DNA from: an uncultured Bacteroides sp. | GTDB lineage: Bacteria; Bacteroidota; Bacteroidia; Bacteroidales; Bacteroidaceae | Direction of reading: 5' to 3' | Assembly (NCBI GenBank): GCA_900766195.1 | Contig: CAAFUN010000161.1 | Span: forward strand, 1-42,636 | Length of the DNA stretch: 42,636 nt | Shown here: positions 8,213 through 16,205 of the stretch, one piece after another | Layout of the letters: every line of letters starts with the position of its first letter | Position numbering within the stretch: position 1 is the first letter of the stretch | Notes under the pieces: generated by a model | Seen by the model: the letters and a program-made list of their open reading frames with translations, nothing else | What the model was told of the DNA's origin: nothing | Databases searched by the model: none | Made by a program: the position numbers and the translations under genes

Positions 8213-9988
8213 ATGAAAAAGGAAATTAAATTCAGTCTTGTTTACCGTGACATGTGGCAGTCGTCCGGTAAATATCAACCGCGTGTAGATCAGTTAGTTC
8301 GTATAGCACCGCTAATTATTGAAATGGGGTGTTTTGCGCGTGTTGAAACGAATGGAGGTGCTTTTGAACAGGTTAATCTGCTTTATGGTGAAAATCCGAA
8401 TAAAGCAGTACGAGCCTTTACAAAATCTTTTAATGATGTGGGCATCCAAACACACATGCTCGATCGTGGATTAAATGCACTTCGTATGTATCCGGTGCCT
8501 GCTGATGTACGTCGTCTGATGTATAAAGTAAAACATGCGCAAGGCGTCGATATCACTCGAATATTTTGTGGATTGAATGAAGTACGCAATATTATTCCTT
8601 CCATTAAGTACGCATTGGATGCAGGAATGATACCACAAGCTACATTATGTATCACTCACTCTCCGGTACATACGGTGGAGTATTACTCTAATATTGCTGA
8701 TCAGCTGATTGAAGCCGGTGCTCCAGAAATTTGTTTGAAAGATATGGCTGGTATAGGACGTCCTGCCATGTTGGGGAAATTAACGAAATCAATAAAGGAT
8801 AAACATCCGCATGTAATCATTCAATATCACGGCCACAGTGGACCGGGGTTATCAATGGCTTCTATTCTCGAAGTTTGTGAAAATGGAGCTGATATTATTG
8901 ACGTTGCAATGGAACCTATTTCATGGGGAAAAGTACATCCGGACGTGATCTCAGTACAGGCTATGTTGAAAGATGCAGGCTTTCAAGTTCCCGAAATTAA
9001 TATGAAGGCTTATATGAAAGCCCGTTCTATGACTCAAGAATTTATTGATGATTTTCTTGGTTATTTTATGGATCCTACAAATAAACATATGTCTTCCTTA
9101 TTATTAAAGTGTGGATTGCCTGGAGGAATGATGGGCTCTATGATGGCTGACTTGAAAGGGGTGCATGCCGGTATTAATATGATTTTAAAAGGCAAAAATC
9201 AACCGGAACTTAGCCTGGATGACTTGTTGGTAATGTTGTTTGATGAAGTAGAGTATGTATGGCCTAAGTTAGGTTATCCTCCTTTGGTAACACCTTTTAG
9301 TCAGTATGTAAAAAATGTAGCCTTGATGAATGTAATGCAACAGGTGAAGGGAGAAGAACGATGGACGATGATTGACAACCACACTTGGGATATGATTTTG
9401 GGAAAAAGTGGAAGACTTCCTGGTTCGTTGGCTCCTGAAATCATTGAATTGGCAAAATCTAAAGGTTATGAATTTGTAGATACCGATCCTCAATTAAACT
9501 ATCCGGACGCTTTGGAGGAATATAAAAAAGAAATGGACCAGAATGGATGGGAGTATGGACCGGATAATGAGGAGCTTTTTGAACTAGCTATGCATGATCG
9601 GCAGTATCGTGATTATAAAGCAGGAATTGCTAAGCAGCGTTTCCTTGATGAACTGCAACGTGCTAAAGATGCTTCTATGGCTAAGAATGGCTTTTCTGAA
9701 GAAGAAATTAAGAAATTGAAACGAGCTAAAGCGGATCCTATAATTGCTCCATCTAAAGGGCAGGTATTATGGGAGGTCTCTGTGGATGGACCGTCTACAG
9801 CACCCTTTGTTGGGCGTAGGTATCAACATGATGATTCTTTCTGTTATCTGTCTACACCATGGGGTGAATACGAATCTGTTCCTATAACTTTCAATGGACA
9901 GGTAGTTGAAGTTTGTGCCCGTCAAGGCGCTATGGTCAATAAAGGTGATGTGATAGCCTATGTAGAAAGAAGTGATGTTTTTGCATAA
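8213..9988 (+). CDS. Biotin-dependent carboxylase carboxyltransferase subunit (OadA / pyruvate carboxylase B type) with degenerate biotinyl domain
   Basis: A 591-residue protein with an HMGL-like TIM-barrel carboxyltransferase domain (about 5-275), a PYC/OADA conserved domain (about 290-480) and a C-terminal biotinyl/lipoyl-like domain (about 515-591). Barrel residues for the metal centre are present: KDMAG with K176, and the HxH pair H206/H208 in YHGHSG. LPGGMMGSM of the PYC/OADA domain is kept. The family moves carboxyl groups between biotin and pyruvate or oxaloacetate. The C-terminal domain starts with IIAPSKGQVLWEV and ends with GAMVNKGDVIAYVER, as biotinyl domains do, but the E-A-M-K-M hairpin is replaced by STPWGEYES, with no lysine. 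It therefore cannot carry biotin itself, and would need a separate carrier. No carboxylase or carrier genes are adjacent. The exact substrate is unknown. Confidence 0.8.
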   Translation: MKKEIKFSLVYRDMWQSSGKYQPRVDQLVRIAPLIIEMGCFARVETNGGAFEQVNLLYGENPNKAVRAFTKSFNDVGIQTHMLDRGLNALRMYPVPADVRRLMYKVKHAQGVDITRIFCGLNEVRNIIPSIKYALDAGMIPQATLCITHSPVHTVEYYSNIADQLIEAGAPEICLKDMAGIGRPAMLGKLTKSIKDKHPHVIIQYHGHSGPGLSMASILEVCENGADIIDVAMEPISWGKVHPDVISVQAMLKDAGFQVPEINMKAYMKARSMTQEFIDDFLGYFMDPTNKHMSSLLLKCGLPGGMMGSMMADLKGVHAGINMILKGKNQPELSLDDLLVMLFDEVEYVWPKLGYPPLVTPFSQYVKNVALMNVMQQVKGEERWTMIDNHTWDMILGKSGRLPGSLAPEIIELAKSKGYEFVDTDPQLNYPDALEEYKKEMDQNGWEYGPDNEELFELAMHDRQYRDYKAGIAKQRFLDELQRAKDASMAKNGFSEEEIKKLKRAKADPIIAPSKGQVLWEVSVDGPSTAPFVGRRYQHDDSFCYLSTPWGEYESVPITFNGQVVEVCARQGAMVNKGDVIAYVERSDVFA

Positions 9989-10005
9989 ATAAAAGACATC
10001 ATGAG

Positions 10006-10061
10006 AGTAGGGGATTCAAAAAAGACAATAAGTTGTTTCTTTTGAATTCCCTACTTTTTTT
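10006..10061 (+). terminator. Terminator between the convergent carboxyltransferase and hybrid kinase genes
   Basis: A 16-bp stem (10006-10021 with 10040-10055, one G-U pair) and an 18-nt loop, followed by seven T. It ends the plus-strand gene; on the minus strand the stem is present but lacks a T-run. Confidence 0.85.
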
Positions 10062-10080
10062 ATCTTATTCATTATGACGT

Positions 10081-12741
10081 TTATTTCAACCATTTATTAA
10101 TTATGCTTTTTAGTTCTTCCGCTTTAAATGGTTTGGCGAGGAAATCATCACAACCTGTCTCCAAAGCTATTTTGCGATCGTCATCAAAAGCAAAAGCTGT
10201 GAGAGCAATGATTGCTACTTTTGAGCCTTGTTCACGAATAATTTTAGTTGCTTCCAATCCTGTTAGGTTAGGCATTTTTATGTCCATAAGAATTAAATCG
10301 GGAGATGCCTCTTTATATAAATTCACAGCCTCTATTCCATCTTTGGCATGAAGCAAATGATAGCATGATCCTAATATTGATTCCACCAGAATGAAATTGC
10401 TGTCAATATCCTCCGCAACTAATATGGTTTTAAGCGCTTTGTCTTCCTTATTAATATCATCAGCTACATTATGCAGTTTGTTTGCTACAGTTTGCTGAAC
10501 ATTGTCCGATACCTTACTAGATGAGGAATAATGATTGTTGTTCAATCCATTGGTGCTCTGTTGCAAAGGTAGGGTGAAGGTAAAAGTTGTTCCTTTACCC
10601 AATTTAGACTTTGCCGATATGGTTCCACCCAATTTCTCAACTATCGTTTTGCAGATAGATAATCCCAATCCTGTACCTTGCGCAAAATTATTGGCTTTAA
10701 TAAAACGTTGGAATATGACTTCTAACTTTTCTGGAGCAATTCCGCATCCGGTGTCGGTTACATAGAAAGTGATTTTGTTACCTTTTCTTTTATAACCATA
10801 ATGTATGCTTCCTTCATGCGTAAATTTAAATGCATTTCCAATCAAATTGGACATAACCTGAAATAGTCTGTTTTTATCTATTTCTATATCAATATTCTCG
10901 TCGGACGGATCAAATATCAGTTCCACTCCGTGAGGACACCGAAATACGTGAGCATCAAAAATCTCTTTAAATAACGGATATAATTTGATTGCAGAAAAGC
11001 GAAATTCTACAATTCCTGATTCTATCTTAGATAAATCGAGTATCTCATTGATAAGTTGCAATAGCCTTTCATTATTAGCTTCTACTATATTATAATAATT
11101 TTTGCGTTCTTCTGCATTTTCATTTTCGGCAATAATGCGTGAGAAACCTACTATGGCATTCAATGGAGTACGTATTTCATGACTCATATTTGCCAAAAAA
11201 GCAGATTTGAGATGATCAGACGTTTCTGCTTTCTCTTTTTCAGCAAGCAGCTCCTGCTTCATCATTTCCATATCCGTGATGTTCCATTCTATACACAGTA
11301 AAACCGGAGAGAAATCGCTACTCTCTATTCTCATCTTACGTTTATCCAAAAAAGTAGTTCTTCCTTTACTGTCTTGTTTCTCCACTATGTAGTGCTTTTC
11401 TTTACCTGTTTCGGCTACATAGATATCTTCTTCTCTCTCTTTCTTTGCTATTCCTGCCGGATAAAAGTCAAAATCATCTTTGATCTCCGTATTGGGAATA
11501 TTTATACCTTTATTATATAGATCACAACTTTGGTATATATATTTAAATTCATTATTGATATCTTTAACCGTTATAGCGGCAGGGAGATTTTCTATGATCC
11601 TATTTAATATTTGACTGAATTGCTTAATCTGCTGTTCACGAAAAACTCGCTGACTGATATCTCGCCCAAATACCCATAGTGTTTCTACCCCTTGATCACT
11701 CGTTACTTTATAAAGGTTGCTTTCGTAAGTTGTTATTTCAGGATGTCCGGGAAAAGGATTACTAGTAATATAGCTGGTGTGATTTATCTCTTTATTAACG
11801 GAATTGAGTACTTGATTCCATTTAGTGATACTCTTTGCGTATGAACTTATATCGTAAACTTTTAATTGAGTGATATCTTCACTATTGTCTATATTTCTAT
11901 GATACTTATATCGCCGATTGGCAAACAGAATATCACCGTTTTCATGAATCGCCACAATATCTTCGGTAGAATTGTCTATGGCATGCGTTAACAAACTAAT
12001 GTCATTTCTTCTTTGTTGGATATCGGTAAAATTCTGTATGTATCCTTCTAATGTAGTGTATCCGTCTTTTTGACATTCACGCGAATAAGTCTTTGTCCGC
12101 ATATAATAAACTTTTTCTTTATACTGTATGCGATAGTCTATGCTGTCAGTTATATCTTCTTCTAAATTCTGTTTAAACCATGAAGTGAAAATTTCTTTGT
12201 CTTCCGGTATTACATAGCTCAAGTAGATTTCTAAAGAGATCTGTTGTTCTTCATTATCATATATAATATTAGTATGCCCGGAATAATCAAAAAAATGTGT
12301 TTCGGTGCTATAACTCCATCTTCCGATTAAGGCTACTTTCTGAATTTCACATAACTCTCTGTTCCTTCTTTCCAATTCGAGTTTCTGTTGGCTTCTTGCT
12401 GTAATATCACGATATTGACAAAGCACCATGTCGTTATAAGGCTGCATGATGCATTTACAAAAGTAAGTTTCGTCTCCGATAGTCAACTCATAATTTTGCG
12501 TGGACTTAATGTGCGCGTCTACAACTTTTCTGAATTCACGATAAAAGGCTATATAGGTGCTTCGGGGAAGCATCTTGAGAAGGTTCTTTCCTAACAATCT
12601 TTCTTCTTTGAGAAACCATAGATTGATGTTAAATATAGAAATGTCGACACAGATTCCATTCTTATCCATGAGTATCAGTGTGTCTGATACCATGTTTAGT
12701 AATGTGTTGGCATTACCCGAATCTTTTAAAATCCTTTTCAT
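10081..12741 (-). CDS. Multi-PAS hybrid sensor histidine kinase / response regulator
   Basis: An 886-residue soluble hybrid kinase with no obvious membrane segment. About four PAS-like sensor domains fill residues 10-500 (the first has TLILMDKNGICVDI, a later one has DIVAIHENGDILFANRRY). HisKA follows with the phospho-accepting histidine H521 in SHEIRTPLN. HATPase_c has the N-box NLIGNAFKFT, G1 DTGCGIAP and G2 GTGLGLSI. A receiver domain ends the protein, with acceptor D820 in LILMDIKMP and lysine in FLAKPF. Such proteins usually pass phosphate to a separate HPt or output protein, none of which is nearby. The gene starts 25 bp after the glycosyltransferase gene on the same strand, suggesting co-expression; cytoplasmic location and the PAS domains suggest sensing of an internal ligand or redox state. 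Confidence 0.9.
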   Translation of the reverse strand: MKRILKDSGNANTLLNMVSDTLILMDKNGICVDISIFNINLWFLKEERLLGKNLLKMLPRSTYIAFYREFRKVVDAHIKSTQNYELTIGDETYFCKCIMQPYNDMVLCQYRDITARSQQKLELERRNRELCEIQKVALIGRWSYSTETHFFDYSGHTNIIYDNEEQQISLEIYLSYVIPEDKEIFTSWFKQNLEEDITDSIDYRIQYKEKVYYMRTKTYSRECQKDGYTTLEGYIQNFTDIQQRRNDISLLTHAIDNSTEDIVAIHENGDILFANRRYKYHRNIDNSEDITQLKVYDISSYAKSITKWNQVLNSVNKEINHTSYITSNPFPGHPEITTYESNLYKVTSDQGVETLWVFGRDISQRVFREQQIKQFSQILNRIIENLPAAITVKDINNEFKYIYQSCDLYNKGINIPNTEIKDDFDFYPAGIAKKEREEDIYVAETGKEKHYIVEKQDSKGRTTFLDKRKMRIESSDFSPVLLCIEWNITDMEMMKQELLAEKEKAETSDHLKSAFLANMSHEIRTPLNAIVGFSRIIAENENAEERKNYYNIVEANNERLLQLINEILDLSKIESGIVEFRFSAIKLYPLFKEIFDAHVFRCPHGVELIFDPSDENIDIEIDKNRLFQVMSNLIGNAFKFTHEGSIHYGYKRKGNKITFYVTDTGCGIAPEKLEVIFQRFIKANNFAQGTGLGLSICKTIVEKLGGTISAKSKLGKGTTFTFTLPLQQSTNGLNNNHYSSSSKVSDNVQQTVANKLHNVADDINKEDKALKTILVAEDIDSNFILVESILGSCYHLLHAKDGIEAVNLYKEASPDLILMDIKMPNLTGLEATKIIREQGSKVAIIALTAFAFDDDRKIALETGCDDFLAKPFKAEELKSIINKWLK

Positions 12742-12766
12742 AGTTCTATATCTGTTAGCTGTTGTT

Positions 12767-13957
12767 TTAATCAGCCCTATGGGCTTTCTCCCATATTCCG
12801 TTCCCGGAATTTCGTCTCTTAAAGAGATAGATAGCTCCTTTTATAACATTTACATTCATAAAAAGGAAGTAATAGGGAACAAACAACAATTTGTTTTTTA
12901 TTTGTTTCTTTGATAGGATATATCCCCAAGCCCCCATCGAATAGAAGATTAGTTGTAAAGCAAGTAGAATAATATATAACGGTGACTGCAGTCCGACTGC
13001 CAGAATTATATTGATAGGAAGCATTAAGAAGAGCGCAACTGGAGTTATGGACCAACGTAACACGCGATGAGAGATGTATTGAAAACTGAGACAACCAAAC
13101 TTAAAGGGATTGAGTAAAGAACGCAGACGCCAGATAGATTGTAGTCCACCCGCTGTGATTCTTATCTTGCGCTTTTCCTCCTCCTCCATATTAATAGAGC
13201 CACTTTCAATAGCATAAGCATCGGCACAATATTCTATTTTATAACCTCTCATGGCAATACGTAAGGATATCATAAAGTCATCCAGCAGTGTGTCTGGCTT
13301 CATTGCTTCGTATAAGTCTTGTCTTATGGCAAATAATTCTCCTGCTGCGCCCACAACCGAACAAAGTTGTGAATCTAATGATTTTAAAGTTGATTCGTAC
13401 TTCCAGTAGAGGTCTTCTCCACCTGATGCTGCATTATCTTTCTTCTTCACTGCGATGCGTTTTTCGCCGGCAACACATCCCACTTTTGGATTATTGAACG
13501 CTTGCACTATAACACGCAATGCATCTCTGTTTAAACTGGTATTGGCATCGGTAAATACGACAAGGGGTGAATTTACATACTTCATGCCTCGGTTAAGAGC
13601 AGCTGTTTTTCCCTGTCGTTCGGGTTGGAAAATCACTGTAGCCTGTTGCCAGTGCGATAGGGCTTCATTGGTGTTGTCATTGCTTCCGTCTGTTATCCAT
13701 AGTATGTGTAGTTTATTGAGTGGATAATCGAGCTCCAAACAATTATTCATTTTTCTATTTATCACACTTTCTTCATTATAGGCAGCAATAAATAAAGTTA
13801 CTTCAGGCAATTTATCTTCGCACAAAGGAGTAGGAGCTATAGTATTGTTATACAGTTTTTTAATCTTCACCAAGATATATAGTAATATTCCATATCCGAT
13901 GTATGTATAGAAAACAAGGAATATACATACCCCAAATAATATTTCATAGCCTTTCAT
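12767..13957 (-). CDS. Membrane-bound family 2 glycosyltransferase
   Basis: A 396-residue inner-membrane glycosyltransferase. One helix lies at about residues 5-32, a GT-A catalytic domain at about 50-285, and three or four helices at about 295-385. Catalytic marks are VTLFIAAYNEESVI (nucleotide binding), ITDGSNDNT, VVFTDANTSLN (metal-binding acid), LLDDFMISLRIAMRGYK and a basic KRKIRITAGGLQSIWRL segment in the position of the (Q/R)xxRW motif of processive enzymes. The layout is like BcsA/NodC/IcaA-type polymerases, so it may make an exported polysaccharide, but the sugar is unknown. It is followed after 25 bp by the hybrid histidine kinase, an arrangement that could link polymer synthesis to a signal. 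A TAnnTTTG box lies about 48 bp upstream. Confidence 0.85.
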   Translation of the reverse strand: MKGYEILFGVCIFLVFYTYIGYGILLYILVKIKKLYNNTIAPTPLCEDKLPEVTLFIAAYNEESVINRKMNNCLELDYPLNKLHILWITDGSNDNTNEALSHWQQATVIFQPERQGKTAALNRGMKYVNSPLVVFTDANTSLNRDALRVIVQAFNNPKVGCVAGEKRIAVKKKDNAASGGEDLYWKYESTLKSLDSQLCSVVGAAGELFAIRQDLYEAMKPDTLLDDFMISLRIAMRGYKIEYCADAYAIESGSINMEEEEKRKIRITAGGLQSIWRLRSLLNPFKFGCLSFQYISHRVLRWSITPVALFLMLPINIILAVGLQSPLYIILLALQLIFYSMGAWGYILSKKQIKNKLLFVPYYFLFMNVNVIKGAIYLFKRRNSGNGIWEKAHRAD

Positions 13958-14004
13958 TACGTAGCACTGTTTGATTTGATCTGATCTGTGTTTAAAAACT
14001 TTCC

Positions 14005-14012
14005 CAAAAGTA
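14005..14012 (-). promoter_or_regulatory. -7 box of the glycosyltransferase-kinase operon
   Basis: Minus-strand TACTTTTG (14012-14005); a CTTG at 14036-14033 sits 20 bp upstream in the -33 position. The glycosyltransferase ATG is at 13957. Confidence 0.6.
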
Positions 14013-14128
14013 TGAATAATCTATATTCAAAACAAGAAAAAGTTTTAAATTATAAGATATATATTTGTTGTTTAAACTGATGTAAAACAATAAGTGCTGT
14101 ATGATTTGAAAACAACACCTCAATATAA

Positions 14129-14308
14129 ATGGGAGATTTGCTTAAGAAAAACCTTTCGTTAGCACTTCTTTTTTGTCTCTTTTGTACAAGTATAACTTCG
14201 GCTCCCGCAGCGGATCCAATTGGATCCGGTAGCGGAACCTTGTGGCTCCGCTATGCGAGCCGCAAAGATCACGTGTGCGAGCCGAAGTTATGCCTGTGCA
14301 AAAGATGA
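14129..14308 (+). CDS. 59-codon frame with signal peptide: small secreted peptide or 5' relic of a secreted enzyme gene
   Basis: This ATG frame encodes an excellent signal peptide: MGDLLKKNLSLALLFCLF, then CTSITSAPA with an SAPA-A cleavage site at about residue 27. The mature part begins ADPIGSGSGTLWLRYASRK and ends in a cysteine-rich tail (VCEPKLCLCKR). The LWLRY string resembles the start of mature GH67 alpha-glucuronidases, so this could be the stump of such a gene that lost its 3' part; that is a weak match by eye. It could also be a genuine 32-residue secreted peptide. The frame coincides with a long inverted repeat (14178-14305) whose right arm makes the cysteine-rich tail. It is richer in G and C than the surrounding gap. 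No consensus promoter was found just upstream. Confidence 0.4.
   Translation: MGDLLKKNLSLALLFCLFCTSITSAPAADPIGSGSGTLWLRYASRKDHVCEPKLCLCKR
14178..14305. repeat. 27-bp inverted repeat enclosing nested palindromes
   Basis: Arms 14178-14204 and 14279-14305 match over 27 bp with three transition differences, two of which give U-G pairs in plus-strand RNA. Inside is a perfect 18-bp palindrome (14211-14228, CGGATCCAATTGGATCCG) and a smaller stem AGCGGA/TCCGCT (14231-14236 with 14247-14252). The element is GC-rich in an AT-rich gap between divergent genes. No T-run follows. It could be a structured RNA, a small extragenic repeat, or the scar of an inverted duplication in the 59-codon frame. Confidence 0.7.
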
Positions 14309-14746
14309 ATTATTCAATATGTATTGCAACATTATTTTGCATGTAAACTAACAAAAAGACGGTGGATAAATACTGTCTCCAATGGTTCTTTTGGTGTAAA
14401 AGATGATTTATTTGTTAAGGGTAATTCTCTGTAATATGCAGTGAATAGGCTATGTACACAACTTTTTAATCATGCAGTGTTTTCTCTTCTCATTATGCTA
14501 ACGGGTTATGCTGGATATTGAAGTATTTCATTGTAAAGTAGTAAATCGGTTTCTTCCAATCTCTTTTCATTTTGATTCAGGAGTGCATTGGTATGAATCT
14601 TATCCTTTTCTTTTTGTCCTGCTGATAGGCGTATTGACCGAAAAAATACTAATTTTGTACCGCTCGATTAAATGTTTATAACATGATAAAGGGAGCAGAA
14701 GTGTATAGAAGTCAATTTAAATTATTAATTAAACGACAAACGGAAA
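14309..14746. other. Gap upstream of the C1 aminopeptidase gene, without a convincing gene
   Basis: 438 bp of AT-rich sequence. The only signals are the promoter box at 14650-14657 and a 53-codon minus-strand open frame without start codon (14667-14506) that has a protein-like composition (LLNQNEKRLEETDLLLYNE) and might be gene debris. Confidence 0.5.
14650..14657 (+). promoter_or_regulatory. -7 box of the C1 aminopeptidase gene
   Basis: TAATTTTG matches TAnnTTTG; no clear -33 box is at the right distance. The predicted leader is about 85 nt. Confidence 0.5.
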
Positions 14747-16147
14747 ATGAAGAGAAGTTTTTTGCCCGTACTTGCTTTTAGCGTTGCTGCACTGTCTGCC
14801 TATGCGCAGACTGATAAAGGCGGAATAAACGAAACGATGCTAAATCAGATTAAACAAGCTTATCAAGGAACAACCTCCGACAAAGCTATCCGCAATGCAA
14901 TAGGTAGTAATGATATTCAAAAGTTAGCTATCAATCAAGATAATCAGAAGGAAATAGATACTTATTTCTCTATAAAAGTAAACTCTAAAGGGATTACAGA
15001 TCAAAAATCTTCGGGTCGTTGCTGGCTATTTACCGGATTGAATGTGATGCGTGCTAAAGCAATTGCAAAATACGACTTTTCGTCTTTCGAATTTTCAGAG
15101 TCTTATTGTTTTTTTTGGGATCAGCTGGAAAAAGCCAATCTCTTTCTTCAAGGCGTTATTGATACCTCAGGCAAGCCAATGGATGATAAAACAGTAGACT
15201 GGCTATTCAAAAACCCGTTAAGTGACGGCGGAACCTTTACGGGAGTTGCTGATATCGTAGGTAAATATGGATTGGTGCCAAAAGAAATTATGCCGGAAAC
15301 CAATAGTAGTGATAATACCTCAAGAATGGCAAACCTTATCTCTTTAAAGTTAAAAGAATTTGGATTGACCCTGCGGGAAGATGTTGCTAAGGGAGCAAAA
15401 GCTACTGCATTGGCGAATAAGAAAACAGAAATGCTGGGTACCATTTACCGTATGCTGGTATTGAATCTGGGTATTCCTCCTACCGAGTTTGATTATACTC
15501 GTAAAGATGCTAAAGGAAATCCTGTAGCAATAGAACACCATACTCCGATGTCTTTCTTAAAGAAATATGGAGATGAGCAATTGCTCAATAACTATATTAT
15601 GGTGATGAATGATCCTACGAGGGAATATTATAAATGCTATGAAATAGATTATGACCGCCATAGATATGACGGCAAGAACTGGACTTATGTCAATTTGCCT
15701 GTTGATGATATTAAAGAAATGGCGATTGCTTCGTTAAAGGATAGCACAATGATGTATTTCTCTTGTGACGTAGGTAAGTTCTTGGATAAAGACCGCGGAC
15801 TACTTGATGAAAATAATTATGATTATGCATCATTATTTGGCACTACTTTCGCTATGGACAAGAAACAACGTATACAAACCTTCTCTAGCGGTTCTTCACA
15901 CGCCATGACACTGATGGCGGTAGATATAGATAAGAGTGGTAAACCAACCAAATGGATGGTAGAAAACAGCTGGGGTGCTAAGAGCGGCTATCAGGGACAC
16001 TTGATTATGACGGATAAATGGTTTGACGATTACATGTTCCGCTTAGTTTTAAACGCAAAGTACGTACCTGCTAAGGTGAAAGAAGTGTTTAAGCAAAAGG
16101 CCATTCGTCTACCGGCATGGGATCCGATGTTTGCTGAAGAGGATTGA
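14747..16147 (+). CDS. Secreted C1B cysteine aminopeptidase (PepC / bleomycin hydrolase type)
   Basis: A 466-residue papain-fold peptidase of family C1B. Residues 1-20 are a signal peptide (LPVLAFSVAALSAYAQ), so unlike cytoplasmic PepC it is exported, presumably to the periplasm or cell surface. The catalytic triad is visible: C92 in SSGRCWLFTG, H385 in SSHAMTLMAV and N407 in VENSWGAKSG. The oxyanion glutamine lies in DQKSSGRC. The C-terminus (AWDPMFAEED) is slightly extended compared with the family's usual end, whose C-terminal residues reach into the active site and enforce aminopeptidase activity. It is followed 58 bp later by the helicase gene without a clear terminator, so read-through is possible. 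A role in peptide use in a saccharolytic/proteolytic gut-type bacterium is an inference. Confidence 0.9.
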   Translation: MKRSFLPVLAFSVAALSAYAQTDKGGINETMLNQIKQAYQGTTSDKAIRNAIGSNDIQKLAINQDNQKEIDTYFSIKVNSKGITDQKSSGRCWLFTGLNVMRAKAIAKYDFSSFEFSESYCFFWDQLEKANLFLQGVIDTSGKPMDDKTVDWLFKNPLSDGGTFTGVADIVGKYGLVPKEIMPETNSSDNTSRMANLISLKLKEFGLTLREDVAKGAKATALANKKTEMLGTIYRMLVLNLGIPPTEFDYTRKDAKGNPVAIEHHTPMSFLKKYGDEQLLNNYIMVMNDPTREYYKCYEIDYDRHRYDGKNWTYVNLPVDDIKEMAIASLKDSTMMYFSCDVGKFLDKDRGLLDENNYDYASLFGTTFAMDKKQRIQTFSSGSSHAMTLMAVDIDKSGKPTKWMVENSWGAKSGYQGHLIMTDKWFDDYMFRLVLNAKYVPAKVKEVFKQKAIRLPAWDPMFAEED

Positions 16148-16205
16148 CCATCCTCTATTCATTGAAATTTTATCTTCACTCCCCTCTTAAAACAACAACG
16201 TATAA

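Noticed and set aside
14178..14305. Invertible promoter (phase-variation) switch
   Set aside because: The 74 bp between the arms contain no TAnnTTTG box and no recombinase gene is nearby, so an invertible promoter is not supported.
14506..14667. 53-codon minus-strand frame upstream of the aminopeptidase gene
   Set aside because: No start codon and no recognised motif. Composition is suggestive of old coding sequence but not enough to call a pseudogene.
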